Counted from the first letter of the stretch, positions 10,433 through 21,912 are shown. The stretch is DNA of 64,000 nt from Rhizobium sp. RCAM05350 (GCA_024426085.1 CP087974.1:868001-932000), one strand, 5' to 3'. The notes: generated by a model from the letters alone, not told the origin. Numbers and translations: made by a program.

Positions 10433-10611
10433 TGCACTCTATGCCATCCCGATTTGGCGGTGACAAGAGCTTGCCATGCATGGCAGCTATTCGCAACTCG
10501 ACCGCAGGGCGGCTCAAAGTCGATCTCCGTCAATTTGAGAACAGATGCGGTTTGCGCTTGTGCGCATGATTTCGAACGGGGAAGATGAAGGCAAAACAGG
10601 GAGAATTCCGA

Positions 10612-10989
10612 ATGTTTGACCATGTGTCGATTGGCGTAAAAGACCTCGATAGATCGCTTCGTTTCTATGACGCGATTCTAACGCCGCTCGGTTACGAGCG
10701 GCTTTCGAAAACAGACACAGCGATTGGTTACGGATTGGACCGGATCAGCCTGTGGATCGCGCAAGTCGAGAACCCGGTGCCCGCCGACCGGAGTTCCGGC
10801 CTGCATTTCTGCTTCGTTGCACCCGACGCCACAGCGGTCGATGCCTTCCACGCAGCCGGCATTTCAAACGGCGGAGAAGACAATGGGCTGCCGGGACTGC
10901 GGCCGGAATACAGCCAGTTTTATTATGCGGGCTTTATCGTCGATCCCGATGGCTATCGCCTCGAGGCGTTTTTCAAGCTGCCAGAGTGA
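10612..10989 (+). CDS. VOC (glyoxalase/dioxygenase-like) family protein
   Basis: A 125-residue single-domain protein with the paired beta-alpha-beta-beta-beta pattern of the vicinal-oxygen-chelate fold. MFDHVSIGVKDLDRSLRFYD supplies the first metal-side His, SSGLHFCFVAP the middle strand and YYAGFIVDPDGYRLEAFFK the C-terminal Glu. It may be a glyoxalase-like or lyase enzyme; the substrate is unknown. It is cytoplasmic with an intact frame. ATG 10612 was chosen because the conserved domain begins there. Confidence 0.85.
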   Translation: MFDHVSIGVKDLDRSLRFYDAILTPLGYERLSKTDTAIGYGLDRISLWIAQVENPVPADRSSGLHFCFVAPDATAVDAFHAAGISNGGEDNGLPGLRPEYSQFYYAGFIVDPDGYRLEAFFKLPE

Positions 10990-11025
10990 TCAAGCAATTG
11001 CTGGGCTGGTAACAACCGGTCCCGT

Positions 11026-12339
11026 CTATTCCTTTGCTGCGCGCTCCCGCTTCAAGCGCTGCCAGAACTCCAGGCGTTTCAGCGTCTCCCGTTCAAAGCC
11101 GCGCTCCTGGGGCTTGTAAAACCGTGTATCCTTGCTGCGCAGCTCTTCCGGGAAGAAATTCTGCCCGGAAAAAGCATCCGGGTAATCGTGGTCGTATTTG
11201 TAGCCCGCGTGATAACCGAGGTCTTTCATCAGCTTGGTCGGCGCATTAAGGATGCTTTTCGGCGGCGGGATGGAGCCGGTCTGGCGGGCCATCTCCAGCG
11301 CTGCGTCGAACGAGCGGTAACTGGCATTGGATTTTGGCGCGGTCGCCACGTAGACGATCGCCTGGGCGATAAACAGCCTGCCCTCCGGCCAGCCGATCCG
11401 CTCGAACGCGGTCCAAGCGGCAATCACCTGCGGCATCGCATTGGGATCGGCCATGCCAACATCTTCGCTGGCCGCGCAGGCGAGACGGCGAAATAGCGTC
11501 GTCGGGTCTTCTCCCGCATCCACCATTCTTGCCCCCCAATAGAGGGCCGCATCAACATCGCTGCCTCGCAGGCTTTTGTGAAAGCAGCTCAGCAGATTGT
11601 AGTGGCCGTCCTGCGCCTTGTCGTAGACCGGCATCCGCTTCTGCAGGGCTTTTGACAGACGGCCGATATCGAGATCGTCGGCCTCGCCAAGTGACAGGAC
11701 ATCGTCGGCCAAGCCCACCAGATAGCGCCCGTCGCCATCGGCCATGTTGATCAGGGCGGCGCGGGCGTCTTCGGTCAGCGGCAAGCGCTTTCCGACAAAA
11801 TTCTCCACCCGCGCCAAGAGCAGTTCGGACGAGGCGGCATCGAAGGGATTGAGTGTGAAAACCTTCAGTCGCGACAACAATGCCGCTACCAGGCTGAAGC
11901 TCGGATTTTCCGTCGTCGCTCCGATCAGGATGACAGAACCGTTTTCGACATGCGGCAGAAGTGCGTCCTGAGTGCTGCGATTAAAACGGTGCAACTCATC
12001 GACGAAGAGTATGGTCTGCCGGCCGATGGTCCGGTTGCTTTTTGCGGTGTCGAAGACTTTGCGCAGATCGGCTATGCCGGACATCACGGCGGAAAGCTGC
12101 ACGAATTCCATTTTCGCCGAGGTCGCCACAAGGCGCGCGATCGTGGTTTTGCCGACGCCCGGCGGCCCCCAAAGGATGAACGACCCGACCGTGCCACCGG
12201 ATAGCATCCGCGCAATCGGCCCATTCTCACCCAGAAGGTGATCTTGGCCGATGACTTCGTCCAGCGTTTCGGGACGAAGTGCGTCCGCGAGCGGCCTGTG
12301 CGTGGCCTCATCGAACAGCGTCACACTCAACTCCTCCAT
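11026..12339 (-). CDS. rarA: Replication-associated recombination protein A (AAA+ ATPase)
   Basis: A 437-residue cytoplasmic ATPase of the RarA/MgsA/WRNIP1 family that acts at stalled replication forks. It shows RPETLDEVIGQDHLLGENG, Walker A GPPGVGKTT, Walker B ILFVDELHRFN, sensor 1 LIGATTENPSFSL and the C-terminal tetramerisation domain with GSDVDAALYWGARMVDAGED. The frame is intact over 1.3 kb, which is notable here. I chose the ATG ending at 12339 (MEELSVTLFDEATHRPLADA); upstream codons look unrelated. It follows the DegP-like gene on the same strand. Confidence 0.94.
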   Translation of the reverse strand: MEELSVTLFDEATHRPLADALRPETLDEVIGQDHLLGENGPIARMLSGGTVGSFILWGPPGVGKTTIARLVATSAKMEFVQLSAVMSGIADLRKVFDTAKSNRTIGRQTILFVDELHRFNRSTQDALLPHVENGSVILIGATTENPSFSLVAALLSRLKVFTLNPFDAASSELLLARVENFVGKRLPLTEDARAALINMADGDGRYLVGLADDVLSLGEADDLDIGRLSKALQKRMPVYDKAQDGHYNLLSCFHKSLRGSDVDAALYWGARMVDAGEDPTTLFRRLACAASEDVGMADPNAMPQVIAAWTAFERIGWPEGRLFIAQAIVYVATAPKSNASYRSFDAALEMARQTGSIPPPKSILNAPTKLMKDLGYHAGYKYDHDYPDAFSGQNFFPEELRSKDTRFYKPQERGFERETLKRLEFWQRLKRERAAKE

Positions 12340-12426
12340 TTGGAACGGCCGATCGCATGACGGCTGGGGCCACGCAGTCGCGGCCCTCGGCGATATCCTT
12401 CGGTTCACCTGTGACCGGCAGAGCGA

Positions 12427-13900
<1,474 letters not shown>

Positions 13901-14060
13901 GCGGGGCATCCTGCCGAAATGGTCATGGGGTAAGACAGATAGGATGTCAGCCTTAAAAAGCAAAGACCGCAGCCCCCTGAAACTCGGCACAATGCGCAAT
14001 CGTTGCGCTGTCCAGCCGCAAAAAAGGGAATGCCTTTAAGATGTATATAACTTGCTAAAT

Positions 14061-14420
14061 TCAATCCGGGAAAAGCCTGTTACAATGATGGGTGAATCTT
14101 GCAACGAGCTCGATGTTCCGCTCCATGAGGCTAAGAGATAAATCTATGTGTTCCTGCATGTAAGCTTCCGCGTCGGCTTTTGTTCGATTCCTCTTTTTGA
14201 ATTCCGCCTCCGCTTTCAAAGCAAGCTTCTCGAATTTGGCTTTATACAAGCGAAACTGACTCTCCTCGCCGCTTTCTTCGTAAAATCTACTCGCAATCGC
14301 AAACATCGCCCCACACTGGAACGGATGATCATTAATCCTGATATTTCCCGCTGCCTGTTCTTGCCCAAAAACCGGATATGCGGTGACGAAAACCAAAAAC
14401 GACGCGAGAGAACGACGCAA
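14061..14420 (-). CDS. Small exported hypothetical protein
   Basis: From a TTG ending at 14420 the protein has a signal peptide (RRSLASFLVFVTAYPVFGQE) and a mature part of about 100 residues. The mature part has two Cys (FQCGAMFAI and HHCNRLFPD) that could form a disulphide, plus a charged helical middle (KFEKLALKAEAEFKKRNRTK). An AAAGGAAG ribosome binding site supports this start. An ATG ending at 14480 would add 20 unlikely residues next to the rplQ terminator. No family is recognised. It is probably periplasmic. Confidence 0.6.
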   Translation of the reverse strand: MRRSLASFLVFVTAYPVFGQEQAAGNIRINDHPFQCGAMFAIASRFYEESGEESQFRLYKAKFEKLALKAEAEFKKRNRTKADAEAYMQEHIDLSLSLMERNIELVARFTHHCNRLFPD

Positions 14421-14481
14421 GGTCACTTCCTTTCGAAGACAACCTTTCGGTCCTAGCATCGCAACCAGAAGAAAGTCCATC

Positions 14482-14516
14482 TAAACGCAAAACAGCCGGG
14501 CTTTTGGCCCGGCTGT
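14482..14516 (-). terminator. Intrinsic terminator after rplQ
   Basis: A perfect 10-bp stem, ACAGCCGGGC (14492-14501) with GCCCGGCTGT (14507-14516), is followed on the minus strand by TTTTGCGTTT. It lies 27 bp after the rplQ stop and closes the ribosomal supercluster. Confidence 0.9.
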
Positions 14517-14542
14517 CTCTATCTTCCGATCAAACGGAAAAC

Positions 14543-14969
14543 TTAAGCGGCGTCTGCAGCTTCTGCTTCGGCAGCAACGCGAGCGATGTCCTTGGCGCCC
14601 TTGGCCGAGGTGTCACGGTCGACGAATTCAATAACGGCCAGAGCCGCATTGTCGCCGTGACGGAAGCCAGCCTTCATGATGCGCAGATAGCCGCCGTTGC
14701 AGGTTGCGTAACGTGTTGCGATGGCATCGAACAGCTTGCCGACGACAGCAACGTCACTGGATCTGCGAGATGGCCTGACGACGAGCATGAAGGTCACCCT
14801 TCTTGCCGAGCGTGACGAGCTTCTCGACGATCGGACGGATTTCCTTTGCCTTCGGCAGGGTCGTGACGATCTGCTCATGTTCGATGAGCGAAGCAGCCAT
14901 ATTGGCAAACATTGCCTTACGGTGGCTTGCAGTTCTATTCAGCTTGCGGCCGGCTACACCATGGCGCAT
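14543..14969 (-). CDS. rplQ: 50S ribosomal protein L17 (one frameshift)
   Basis: A large-subunit protein at the exit-tunnel side. The N-terminal block [20 protein letters not shown] is diagnostic of L17 and is followed by [20 protein letters not shown]. An A inserted in a CG step (14758) breaks the frame. Repair gives [20 protein letters not shown] and [18 protein letters not shown]. The C-terminal tail is alanine-rich, as usual in alphaproteobacteria. It is the last gene of the alpha block, 118 bp behind rpoA, and is followed by a strong terminator. Confidence 0.95.
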
Positions 14970-15087
14970 TGCTATTCTCCTTTAAATGCAGGTTCCCTCT
15001 TCAGTATGGGCCTGCCGTTTCCTGGCACATGCAGACTTTTGCCTGCTGTTTGACGGGGAAAGGCAGTCAAAACCTGCCTTTTTATTG

Positions 15088-16100
15088 TTAATACTGGTCT
15101 TCGTAACGCTTGGCGAGATCTTTCGATGTTCTCGGGCGGCCATGCAGGCACTTCCATGCCGAGATGCAGGCCCATGGAAGCGAGAACTTCCTTGATTTCG
15201 TTCAGCGACTTGCGGCCAAAGTTCGGAGTACGAAGCATTTCGGCTTCGGTCTTCTGAATGAGGTCGCCGATATAGACGATGTTGTCGTTCTTCAGGCAGT
15301 TGGCCGAACGGACGGACAGTTCCAGTTCGTCGACCTTCTTGAGCAGTGCCGGGTTGAACGCCAGTCTCGGTAACGGCTTCTTCTTCGGCTTCCTTCTGCG
15401 GTTCGTCGAAGTTGACGAAGACGCCGAGCTGGTCCTGAAGGATGCGGGCCGCGAAAGCGACTGCATCTTCACCGGTGACGGAACCATCGGTCTCGATCTG
15501 CATCGACAGCTTGTCGTAGTCGAGAACCTGACCTTCGCGGGTGTTTTCCACCTTGTAGGACACTTTCTTGACCGGCGAATACAGGCTGTCGACCGGGATG
15601 AGGCCGATCGGTGCGTCTTCCGAACGGTTGCGGTCTGCAGGCACGTAGCCCTTGCCGTTGTTGACGGTGAACTCCATACGGATCTCGGCGCCCTCGTCGA
15701 GGGTGCAGATCACATGGTTCGGGTTGAGGATTTCGATATCGCCAACCGTCTGGATGTCACCGGCGGTTACAACGCCCGGACCCTGCTTGCGCACGACCAT
15801 GCGCTTTGCGTCGTCGCCATCCATCTTGATGGCGATTTCCTTGATGTTGAGCACGATGTCCGTCACGTCTTCCCGGACGCCCGGGATCGAGGAGAACTCG
15901 TGCAGGACGCCGTCGATCTGCACTGCGGTCACAGCAGCGCCACGAAGCGACGACAGAAGAACGCGGCGAAGCGCGTTGCCGAGGGTAAGGCCAAAGCCAC
16001 GCTCGAGCGGCTCGGCAACAAGGCTAACCTTGGTGCGGCCGGTCGAGGAGAACTCAACCTTGTTCGGCTTGATCAGTTCCTGCCAGTTTTTCTGAATCAT
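15088..16100 (-). CDS. rpoA: RNA polymerase alpha subunit (two frameshifts)
   Basis: The alpha subunit dimerises to nucleate core polymerase assembly. The N-terminal domain carries [20 protein letters not shown] and [20 protein letters not shown]. The C-terminal domain, which contacts UP elements and activators, carries [20 protein letters not shown] and [20 protein letters not shown]. Extra bases near 15365 and 15121 split the gene. Removing both gives 336 residues, the standard rhizobial length, ending at a TAA at 15090-15088. It lies between rpsK and rplQ; rpsD is not in this cluster. Confidence 0.95.
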
Positions 16101-16200
16101 ATGTTTTGCCTTCCGTTCGTTGTCACCATCCAATCGTGACAACCGAGCCTTGAAGCGCCGGGAGAGGTTGCCCCCTCACCGGCTGGATGAATGCGTAAAC

Positions 16201-16588
16201 TTAAACGCGGCGCTTCTTGCGCGGGCGGCAACCATTGTGCGGGATCGGCGTGACGTCACGGATCGAAGTGATCATGAAGCCAGCAGCCTGAAGCGCACGC
16301 AGAGCTGATTCACGGCCGGAACCCGGGCCGCAAACTTCGACTTCGAGTGTCTTCATGCCGTGTTCCTGGGCCTTCTTGGCCGCGTCTTCAGCAGCCATCT
16401 GGGCTGCGAACGGGGTCGACTTACGCGAGCCCTTGAAGCCCTTCGAACCAGCCGAAGACCAGGCAATCGCGTTGCCCTGTGCGTCGGTGATGGTGATCAT
16501 CGTGTTGTTGAACGACGAGTTGACGTGCGCAACGCCCGTAGAAATGTTTTTCCGCTCGCGACGGCGAACGTGTGGCTTCCTTGGCCAT
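16201..16588 (-). CDS. rpsK: 30S ribosomal protein S11 (one frameshift)
   Basis: A platform protein of the small subunit. [60 protein letters not shown] and the C-terminal [15 protein letters not shown] are all diagnostic. The first codons (MAKEAT) lie in another frame because two bases are missing near 16573 (a GTGT reduced to GT). Adding them restores 129 residues from the ATG ending at 16588, preceded by GAAAGG. A 238-bp gap with a hairpin and a repeat pair separates it from rpsM upstream. Confidence 0.95.
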
Positions 16589-16615
16589 GGTATACCTTTC
16601 GTTGATCTCTGCACC

Positions 16616-16640
16616 GCCGTAGTACCAGCGGCTCCACCGG
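16616..16640 (-). repeat. 25-nt repeat, copy 1 (rpsM-rpsK spacer)
   Basis: A 25-base sequence on the plus strand, beginning GCCGTAGTACCAGCGGCTCC, recurs 103 bp away at 16719-16743 with only two mismatches. Both copies lie in the non-coding spacer between rpsM and rpsK. Confidence 0.7.
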
Positions 16641-16718
16641 GCGGAGGATAACCCCTGCCCTGAATTTTCAAGTCATGCGCGAACGGAAAAGCCCGATCTG
16701 CGCGGCGATATCGTCACT

Positions 16719-16743
16719 GCCGTAGTTCCAGCAGCTCCACCGG
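16719..16743 (-). repeat. 25-nt repeat, copy 2 (rpsM-rpsK spacer)
   Basis: Second copy of the element at 16616, beginning GCCGTAGTTCCAGCAGCTCC, in the same orientation. I noticed no further copy elsewhere in the window. Confidence 0.7.
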
Positions 16744-16766
16744 AGGGACGCGAGGCGCGCCCTTCC

Positions 16767-16803
16767 GAAACCACAAAGAGGCCGGCGCCGAGCGCCAGCC
16801 TCT
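16767..16803 (-). terminator. Terminator-like hairpin after rpsM
   Basis: On the minus strand AGAGGCTGGCGC and GCGCCGGCCTCT (arms at 16803-16792 and 16788-16777) form a 12-bp stem with one G-U pair and a 3-nt loop, followed by TTGTGGTTTC. The T-tract is interrupted, so it may attenuate rather than fully stop transcription into rpsK-rpoA-rplQ. Confidence 0.65.
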
Positions 16804-16826
16804 GCATTTCCTGTTTCCTGGGGAAA

Positions 16827-17195
16827 TTACTTCTTCTTACCAGCAATCGCCTTTGCCGGACCCTTGCGGGTACGAGCATTGGTGTGCGTGCGCTGACCGC
16901 GAACAGGCAGCGAACGACGATGACGCAGACCGCGGTAGCAGCCCGGATCCATCAGACGCTTGATGTTCATCGAGGTCTCATGACGCAGGTCGCCTTCAAC
17001 CTGATAATCGCGGTCGATAGTTTCGCGGATCTGAAGAACTTCAGCATCCGTCAATTGGTGCACACGACGTTCAGCCGGGATACCGACCTTTTCGACGATT
17101 TCCTGTGCGAACTTCGCTCCGATCCCGTGAATGTAACGAAGCGCGATTACTACGCGCTTGCTCGTCGGGATGTTGACGCCAGCGATACGTGCCAC
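16827..17195 (-). CDS. rpsM: 30S ribosomal protein S13
   Basis: A head protein of the small subunit that bridges to the large subunit and touches the P-site tRNA. It has 122 residues in an intact frame. [60 protein letters not shown] and the basic tail [15 protein letters not shown] are diagnostic. The start is GTG ending at 17195 with an AAGGAGAAC ribosome binding site; codons upstream are not S13-like. Adk lies 226 bp upstream. Confidence 0.96.
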   Translation of the reverse strand: MARIAGVNIPTSKRVVIALRYIHGIGAKFAQEIVEKVGIPAERRVHQLTDAEVLQIRETIDRDYQVEGDLRHETSMNIKRLMDPGCYRGLRHRRSLPVRGQRTHTNARTRKGPAKAIAGKKK

Positions 17196-17421
17196 GCCTG
17201 TTCTCCTTGCTTCCAGTTGCCATCCGGCAATAGGTGCTTCGTTATGCAGCCCTTTGAGAGGCCGACTGTGAAAGTTCTGTTCGGAACACGTCAAAAGAAT
17301 CGCGCCGGACTTCGTCTTTGAAATCCGCGCCGATCCCTAGCATGCTGCGAGTTAGCGCGGTCTTTGAAGGAATCGACCGCAAAAGTCAACTCCCCGGCAG
17401 TCCTTTTTCGAGAACTGCCTT

Positions 17422-18018
17422 TTAGGCGTCGGCAGAAGCCGATGCCAGAATTGCGTTGATCTGGGAGGTGACGGTCTCAACCGGCGCCATTCCATCAACT
17501 GTCTTCAACTCGCCTGTTACAGCATAGTGCTGCGACAGAGGCGCCGTCTTCTCGCGATACTCGACAAGACGCTTCTTGAATGCTTCCGGATTATCGTCGG
17601 AACGAACCTTACCGCCAGCGGCAATGGTTTCTGCTACGCGATTCTCAATGCGCCGTACAAGCGCATCTTCATCCACTTTCAATTCGATAACCGAATCGAG
17701 CTGCAACCCCTTGCTCGCAAGCATTTTGCCCAGGGCAACCGCCTGCGGGACGGTGCGCGGATAGCCATCGAGGATGAAACCATTCGCACAGTCGGCCGAA
17801 TCGATCCGGTCAGAGACGATCTCGTTGACAATCTCGTCGGAGACGAGCTGGCCGGCATCCATGACGGCCTTGGCGCGTTTGCCAACATCCGTCTCAGCCT
17901 GGACGGCCGCCCGCAGCATATCGCCTGTGGAAAGCTGCGGAATACCGTATTTTTCCGTCAGGAGCTTCGCCTGTGTTCCCTTGCCTGCTCCCGGCGGTCC
18001 CAAGAATATTAGTCTCAT
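17422..18018 (-). CDS. adk: Adenylate kinase
   Basis: A cytoplasmic enzyme interconverting ATP plus AMP and two ADP. It has 198 residues in an intact frame. The P-loop is [11 protein letters not shown] at the N-terminus. The AMP-binding region has [11 protein letters not shown], and [14 protein letters not shown] carries the conserved Asp-Gly-Tyr-Pro-Arg. The LID is the short form without zinc cysteines ([12 protein letters not shown]). Its ATG overlaps the secY stop by three bases, so the two are translationally coupled, as in many spc operons. Confidence 0.96.
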   Translation of the reverse strand: MRLIFLGPPGAGKGTQAKLLTEKYGIPQLSTGDMLRAAVQAETDVGKRAKAVMDAGQLVSDEIVNEIVSDRIDSADCANGFILDGYPRTVPQAVALGKMLASKGLQLDSVIELKVDEDALVRRIENRVAETIAAGGKVRSDDNPEAFKKRLVEYREKTAPLSQHYAVTGELKTVDGMAPVETVTSQINAILASASADA

Positions 18019-19356
18019 CGGCCCCTCTTTCCTCCACGCAGCTTCGATTTCTTGATCAGCCCCTCATACTGCTGGGCAATCAGGTGACCCTGCACCTGTG
18101 CTACAGTATCAAGGGTGACGCTGACAACAATCAAAAGCGACGTACCACCAAGGTAGAACGGCACGCCGGTCTGCGCGATCATGACTTCGGGCAGAATGCA
18201 GACGAACATCAGGTAGATCGCGCCGAGCACGGTGATGCGTGTCAACACGTGGTCGATGTATTCGGCGGTGCGCTGCCCGGGCAGGAATACCGAGGATAAA
18301 GCCGCCGTGCTTCTTCAGATTGTCGGCCGTGTCCTTCGGGTTGAAAACGATGGCCGTGTAGAAGAAGGCGAAGAACGCGATCATGCCGCCGTAAAGCACC
18401 ATGTAGAGCGGCTGACCGTGGCCAAGCGCTGCAACGACCGTCGTTGCCCAGGACGGCAGTGCTGCGCTGTTGGCAAAGCCTGCGAGCGTTGCAGGCAGCA
18501 GCAGCAGCGATGATGCGAAGATTGCGGGAATGACGCCGGCGGTGTTGAGCTTCAGCGGCAGATGCGAGGTGTCGCCCTGGAACATCTTGTTGCCGACCTG
18601 TCGCTTAGGATACTGGATCAGAAGCCGGCGCTGGGCACGTTCAACGAAGACGATCAGCGCGATGACGCCGACGACCATGACGATGATAGCAAGAATCAGC
18701 GGCGTCGACAGAGCGCCGGTGCGGCCAAGTTCGAGCGTGCCGGCCAGAGCCGTCGGCAGATGCGCGACGATACCGGCAAAGATGATCAGCGAGATACCGT
18801 TGCCGATGCCGCGCGAGGTGATCTGCTCGCCGAGCCACATCAGGAACATCGTGCCGCCGAGCAGCGAAATGACGGTCGAGATCCGGAAGAACCAGCCCGC
18901 ATCGACGACGAGGCCGTTGCCGCTCTCAAGCCCGACTGCGATGCCATAGGCCTGCAGCGTGCCGAGCAGCACCGTGCCGTAGCGGGTGTACTGGTTGATG
19001 ACCTTGCGGCCCTGCTCGCCTTCCTTCTTCAGCTGTTCAAGCGACGGAACGACGGAGGTCATCAGCTGAACGATGATGGAGGCGGAAATGTAAGGCATGA
19101 TGCCGAGGGCGAAGATCGCCATGCGCTCGACGGCGCCGCCCGAAAACATGTTGAAAAGGCCGAGGATACCCCCGCTCTGCCCGGCAAACGCCTGCGCAAA
19201 AGCTTCCGGGTTCAGGCCTGGCAGCGGAATATAGGTGCCAAGGCGATACACCAGAAGCGCGCCAAGGGTGAACCACAGGCGGCGTTTCAGATCTTCGGCT
19301 TTTGCGAAAGTCGCAAAATTCAGGTTGGAGGCGAGCTGTTCCGCTGCAGAAGCCAT
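18015..19356 (-). CDS. secY: Preprotein translocase subunit SecY (one frameshift)
   Basis: The channel-forming subunit of the SecYEG translocon with ten membrane helices. It starts [20 protein letters not shown]. Visible blocks are [34 protein letters not shown] and [40 protein letters not shown] follows. The frame is lost near 18292 within the cytoplasmic loop (GGFI...) and resumes as [20 protein letters not shown]. The last helix and tail ([18 protein letters not shown]) end at 18015. Repaired length is about 446 residues. It is separated from rplO by 237 bp with a terminator-like hairpin. Confidence 0.94.
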
Positions 19357-19540
19357 GCAATTCTCCGCGTAGCCAGTTCGGAACCCGCGGGGAAAACCCG
19401 GTCAGATCCGGAAAAAGCTATCTTCTTTTTATGAAAACCGGCTTGGAAACGACTGCATCTGCAATCACGCGCCTCACCGTGGTTCCCGATCAATATTCTG
19501 CGCCGGACGGATCCGGCCGCGCATCTGTGAGGCTCTCATA

Positions 19541-19580
19541 TGGGAGCAAAACCGCCCGGTGTGAAGCACCCCGGGCGGTT
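19541..19580 (-). terminator. Terminator-like hairpin between rplO and secY
   Basis: AACCGCCCGG (19550-19559) pairs perfectly with CCGGGCGGTT (19571-19580) around an 11-nt loop. On the minus strand a short TTTT follows, then GCTCCC. It lies 13 bp after the rplO stop and could limit read-through into secY-adk. Confidence 0.7.
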
Positions 19581-19593
19581 CATCAGCAACTAA

Positions 19594-20062
19594 TTATTCA
19601 GCAGCGCCCGAAAGCAGCTTGATCGGACCGCCAGCCTTTTCGATCTTTTCGATCGCAGGCTTGGAAGCGCCGGCAACTTCGATCGTTACCTTTGCCTTCA
19701 GTTCGCCATCGGCCAGAACGCGTACGCCGTCCTTGGCGCGGCGGATAACGCCGGCAGCCGTCAGGGCAGCAGCATCGATGGCCTTGGAAGCATCAAGCTT
19801 CTTGGCGTCGATTGCGGTCTGGATACGGCCGAGCGACACGACAACAAAGTCCGAACGGAAGATGTTGTTGAAGCCCTTCGGCAGACGGCGGTAGATTGGC
19901 ATCTGGCCGCCTTCGAAGCCGTTGATGGCGACGCCGGAACGGGCCTTCTGACCCTTGACACCGCGGCCGGCAGTCTTGCCGGATCCGGGAGCCGATACCA
20001 CGGCCGAGACGCTTGCGGTTCTTGGTCGAACCTTCGTTGTCTTTGATTTCATTCAGTTTCAT
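19594..20062 (-). CDS. rplO: 50S ribosomal protein L15 (one frameshift)
   Basis: A late-assembly protein of the large subunit. The start [20 protein letters not shown] (ATG ending at 20062) is in one frame. [20 protein letters not shown] and [20 protein letters not shown] are in the next. One extra C near 19988 separates them; removing it gives 155 residues of the expected length. Gly-rich basic N-terminus and compact C-terminal domain are typical. It lies 13 bp after rpmD. Confidence 0.95.
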
Positions 20063-20075
20063 GATGGTATCCCCC

Positions 20076-20279
20076 TCACTTCTCGTCGACGACGCGAACG
20101 AGGTGCTGGACGGCCCGGATCATGCCGCGAACGGAAGGTGTATCTTCCAGAACGCTGACCCGGTGCATCTTGTTGAGACCGAGACCGATCAGCGTTGTGC
20201 GCTGTACGGCTGGGCGGCGAATGGGGCTGCCGATCTGTTCGACCGCAACCGTCTTCTTTGCAACTTCTTTCTTAGCCAT
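20076..20279 (-). CDS. rpmD: 50S ribosomal protein L30
   Basis: A 67-residue large-subunit protein with an intact frame. [20 protein letters not shown] and [20 protein letters not shown] with [15 protein letters not shown] match the L30 fold. An Ala/Lys-rich N-terminal extension ([10 protein letters not shown]) is seen in rhizobia. It sits 13 bp from both neighbours (rpsE and rplO), so the three are one transcription unit. Confidence 0.95.
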   Translation of the reverse strand: MAKKEVAKKTVAVEQIGSPIRRPAVQRTTLIGLGLNKMHRVSVLEDTPSVRGMIRAVQHLVRVVDEK

Positions 20280-20292
20280 TGTTCAGGCTCCC

Positions 20293-20862
20293 TTATTCTT
20301 CGGAAGCAACGCCGGCGGATACGCGGCGGCTCTGCAGAGTGGCATACTTCATGCCGCGCTGAGCTGCGATATCCTTCGGGTGCATCTGGCTCTTCAGGGC
20401 GTCGAACGTGGCGCAAATCATGTTGTACGGGTTCGAAGAACCAGTCGACTTTCGCAACAACGTCGTGCATGCCGAGCGTTTCGAAAACGGCGCGCATCGG
20501 GCCACCGGCGATGATACCGGTACCGGCCTTGGCGGCACGCAGCAGAACCTTGCCTGCGCCGTGACGGCCATGAACGTCGTGATGAAGTGTGCGGCCCGAG
20601 CGCAGCGGGAACGAAGATCAGTTCGCGCTTGGCAGCTTCGGTGGCCTTGCGGATGGCTTCCGGCACTTCACGTGCCTTGCCATGACCGAAGCCAACGCGG
20701 CCCTTCTGGTCACCAACGACGACGAGAGCAGCAAAGCCGAAACGACGGCCGCCCTTGACGACTTTTGCGACGCGGTTGATTGCTACGAGCTTGTCAACGA
20801 ATTCGCTGTCGCGCTCCTCATGTTCTGGCGATCGTCGCGAGAACCTCTTTTTCTTGTGCCAT
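20293..20862 (-). CDS. rpsE: 30S ribosomal protein S5 (four frameshifts)
   Basis: A fidelity-related small-subunit protein. Pieces in three frames assemble into S5: RGSRDDRQN, then [76 protein letters not shown] and [20 protein letters not shown]. Breaks lie near 20850 (A-run one short), 20819, 20608 (extra C) and 20452 (extra A). Repair from the ATG ending at 20862 gives about 189 residues, the usual rhizobial length. The density of breaks in an essential gene points to sequence error. Confidence 0.93.
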
Positions 20863-20969
20863 TGTCCTTTTCCTTTTTCTTTTCCGGGTGCAATCGGCAG
20901 ATTGACAAAAAGTCGCCCCGCCCCTTCGAGGGAGCGGAAGCGACGCGCTTTATAAAAAGCGGTTCGATG

Positions 20970-20995
20970 ATCCGCCCAGGCAAGCCCGGGCGGAT
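20970..20995 (-). terminator. Terminator-like hairpin between rplR and rpsE
   Basis: On the minus strand ATCCGCCCGGG pairs with CCTGGGCGGAT around a CTTG loop (arms 20995-20985 and 20980-20970; 11 bp with one G-U). A CTTTTTATAAAG stretch follows about 9 nt later. It begins shortly after the rplR stop inside the spc block and may attenuate. Confidence 0.6.
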
Positions 20996-21001
20996 ATCAT
21001 C

Positions 21002-21364
21002 TTAGAAGTTCAGGCCACCCTCGCGGGCTGCCTCGGCGAGCGCCTTGACGCGGCCGTGATAGATGAAGGCGCCACGGTCAAAGACAACGTCCTTGACACC
21101 AGCCTTCGAGGCGCGCTCTGCGAGGAGCTTGCCAACGGCAGCAGCTGCTGCCGTGTCAGCACCCGTCTTAAGCGACGGACGCGGATCCGTGTCGAGTGTC
21201 GAGGCAGACGCAACGGTCTTGCCAGCAACATCATCGATAACCTGTGCGTAGATGTTCTTCGACGAGCGATGAACGGACAGGCGCAGACGGCCATTGGCCA
21301 CTGCCTTGACTTGACGGCGCACGCGGCTGGCGCGGCGCACAAGTGTATCTTTCCTTGTAGCCAT
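21002..21364 (-). CDS. rplR: 50S ribosomal protein L18
   Basis: A 5S-rRNA-binding large-subunit protein of 120 residues with an intact frame. [40 protein letters not shown] and [20 protein letters not shown] are diagnostic. It follows rplF by 12 bp. A 139-bp gap with a hairpin then precedes rpsE, an unusual spacing for the spc operon. Confidence 0.96.
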   Translation of the reverse strand: MATRKDTLVRRASRVRRQVKAVANGRLRLSVHRSSKNIYAQVIDDVAGKTVASASTLDTDPRPSLKTGADTAAAAAVGKLLAERASKAGVKDVVFDRGAFIYHGRVKALAEAAREGGLNF

Positions 21365-21376
21365 TTCGCGTGATCC

Positions 21377-21912
21377 TTACTTCTTCTTGCCTTCTTTGCG
21401 GACAATCCGCTCGCCAGCATACTTGACGCCCTTGCCCTTGTAGGGCTCAGGGCCACGGTATTCGCGGATTTCTGCCGCGACCTGGCCGACCTGCTGCTTG
21501 TTGATGCCGGTGACAACGATTTCCGTCGGCTTCGGCACAGCAATCGAGATGCCTTCAGGAGTCTGATAGACCACGTCGTGGCTGAAACCGAGTGCCAGCT
21601 GCAGGTTCTTGCCCTGAAGCGACGCGCGGTAACCGACGCCGTTGATTTCGAGCTTGCGCTCGTAACCGTCCTTGACGCCCTTGAAGATGTTTTCGATCAT
21701 CGTGCGGGACATGCCCCACTTGGAACGAGCATCTTTGGACTGGTCAACCGGGGTCACCGACACCGCGTTGTTGTCTTCCAGCTTTACGACGACTTCGTCG
21801 TTAGCAACGAAGAAGAGTTCACCTTTCGGGCCCTTTGCAGTCACCGTCTGGCCACTTACCGTGGCCGTGACACCTGCAGGAACCGGAACGGGCTTTTACC
21901 GATACGAGACAT
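21377..21912 (-). CDS. rplF: 50S ribosomal protein L6 (one frameshift)
   Basis: A large-subunit protein near the factor-binding site. The start MSRIGK (ATG ending at 21912) is followed by a lost A in an A-run near 21897. Restoring it gives [20 protein letters not shown], joined to [20 protein letters not shown]. The C-terminal block [20 protein letters not shown] is the L6 signature. Repaired length is about 178 residues. It lies between rpsH and rplR. Confidence 0.95.

Noticed and set aside
17396..17419. Terminator after adk
   Set aside because: GGCAGT/ACTGCC forms a 6-bp hairpin but has no T-run and is weak, so it was not listed.
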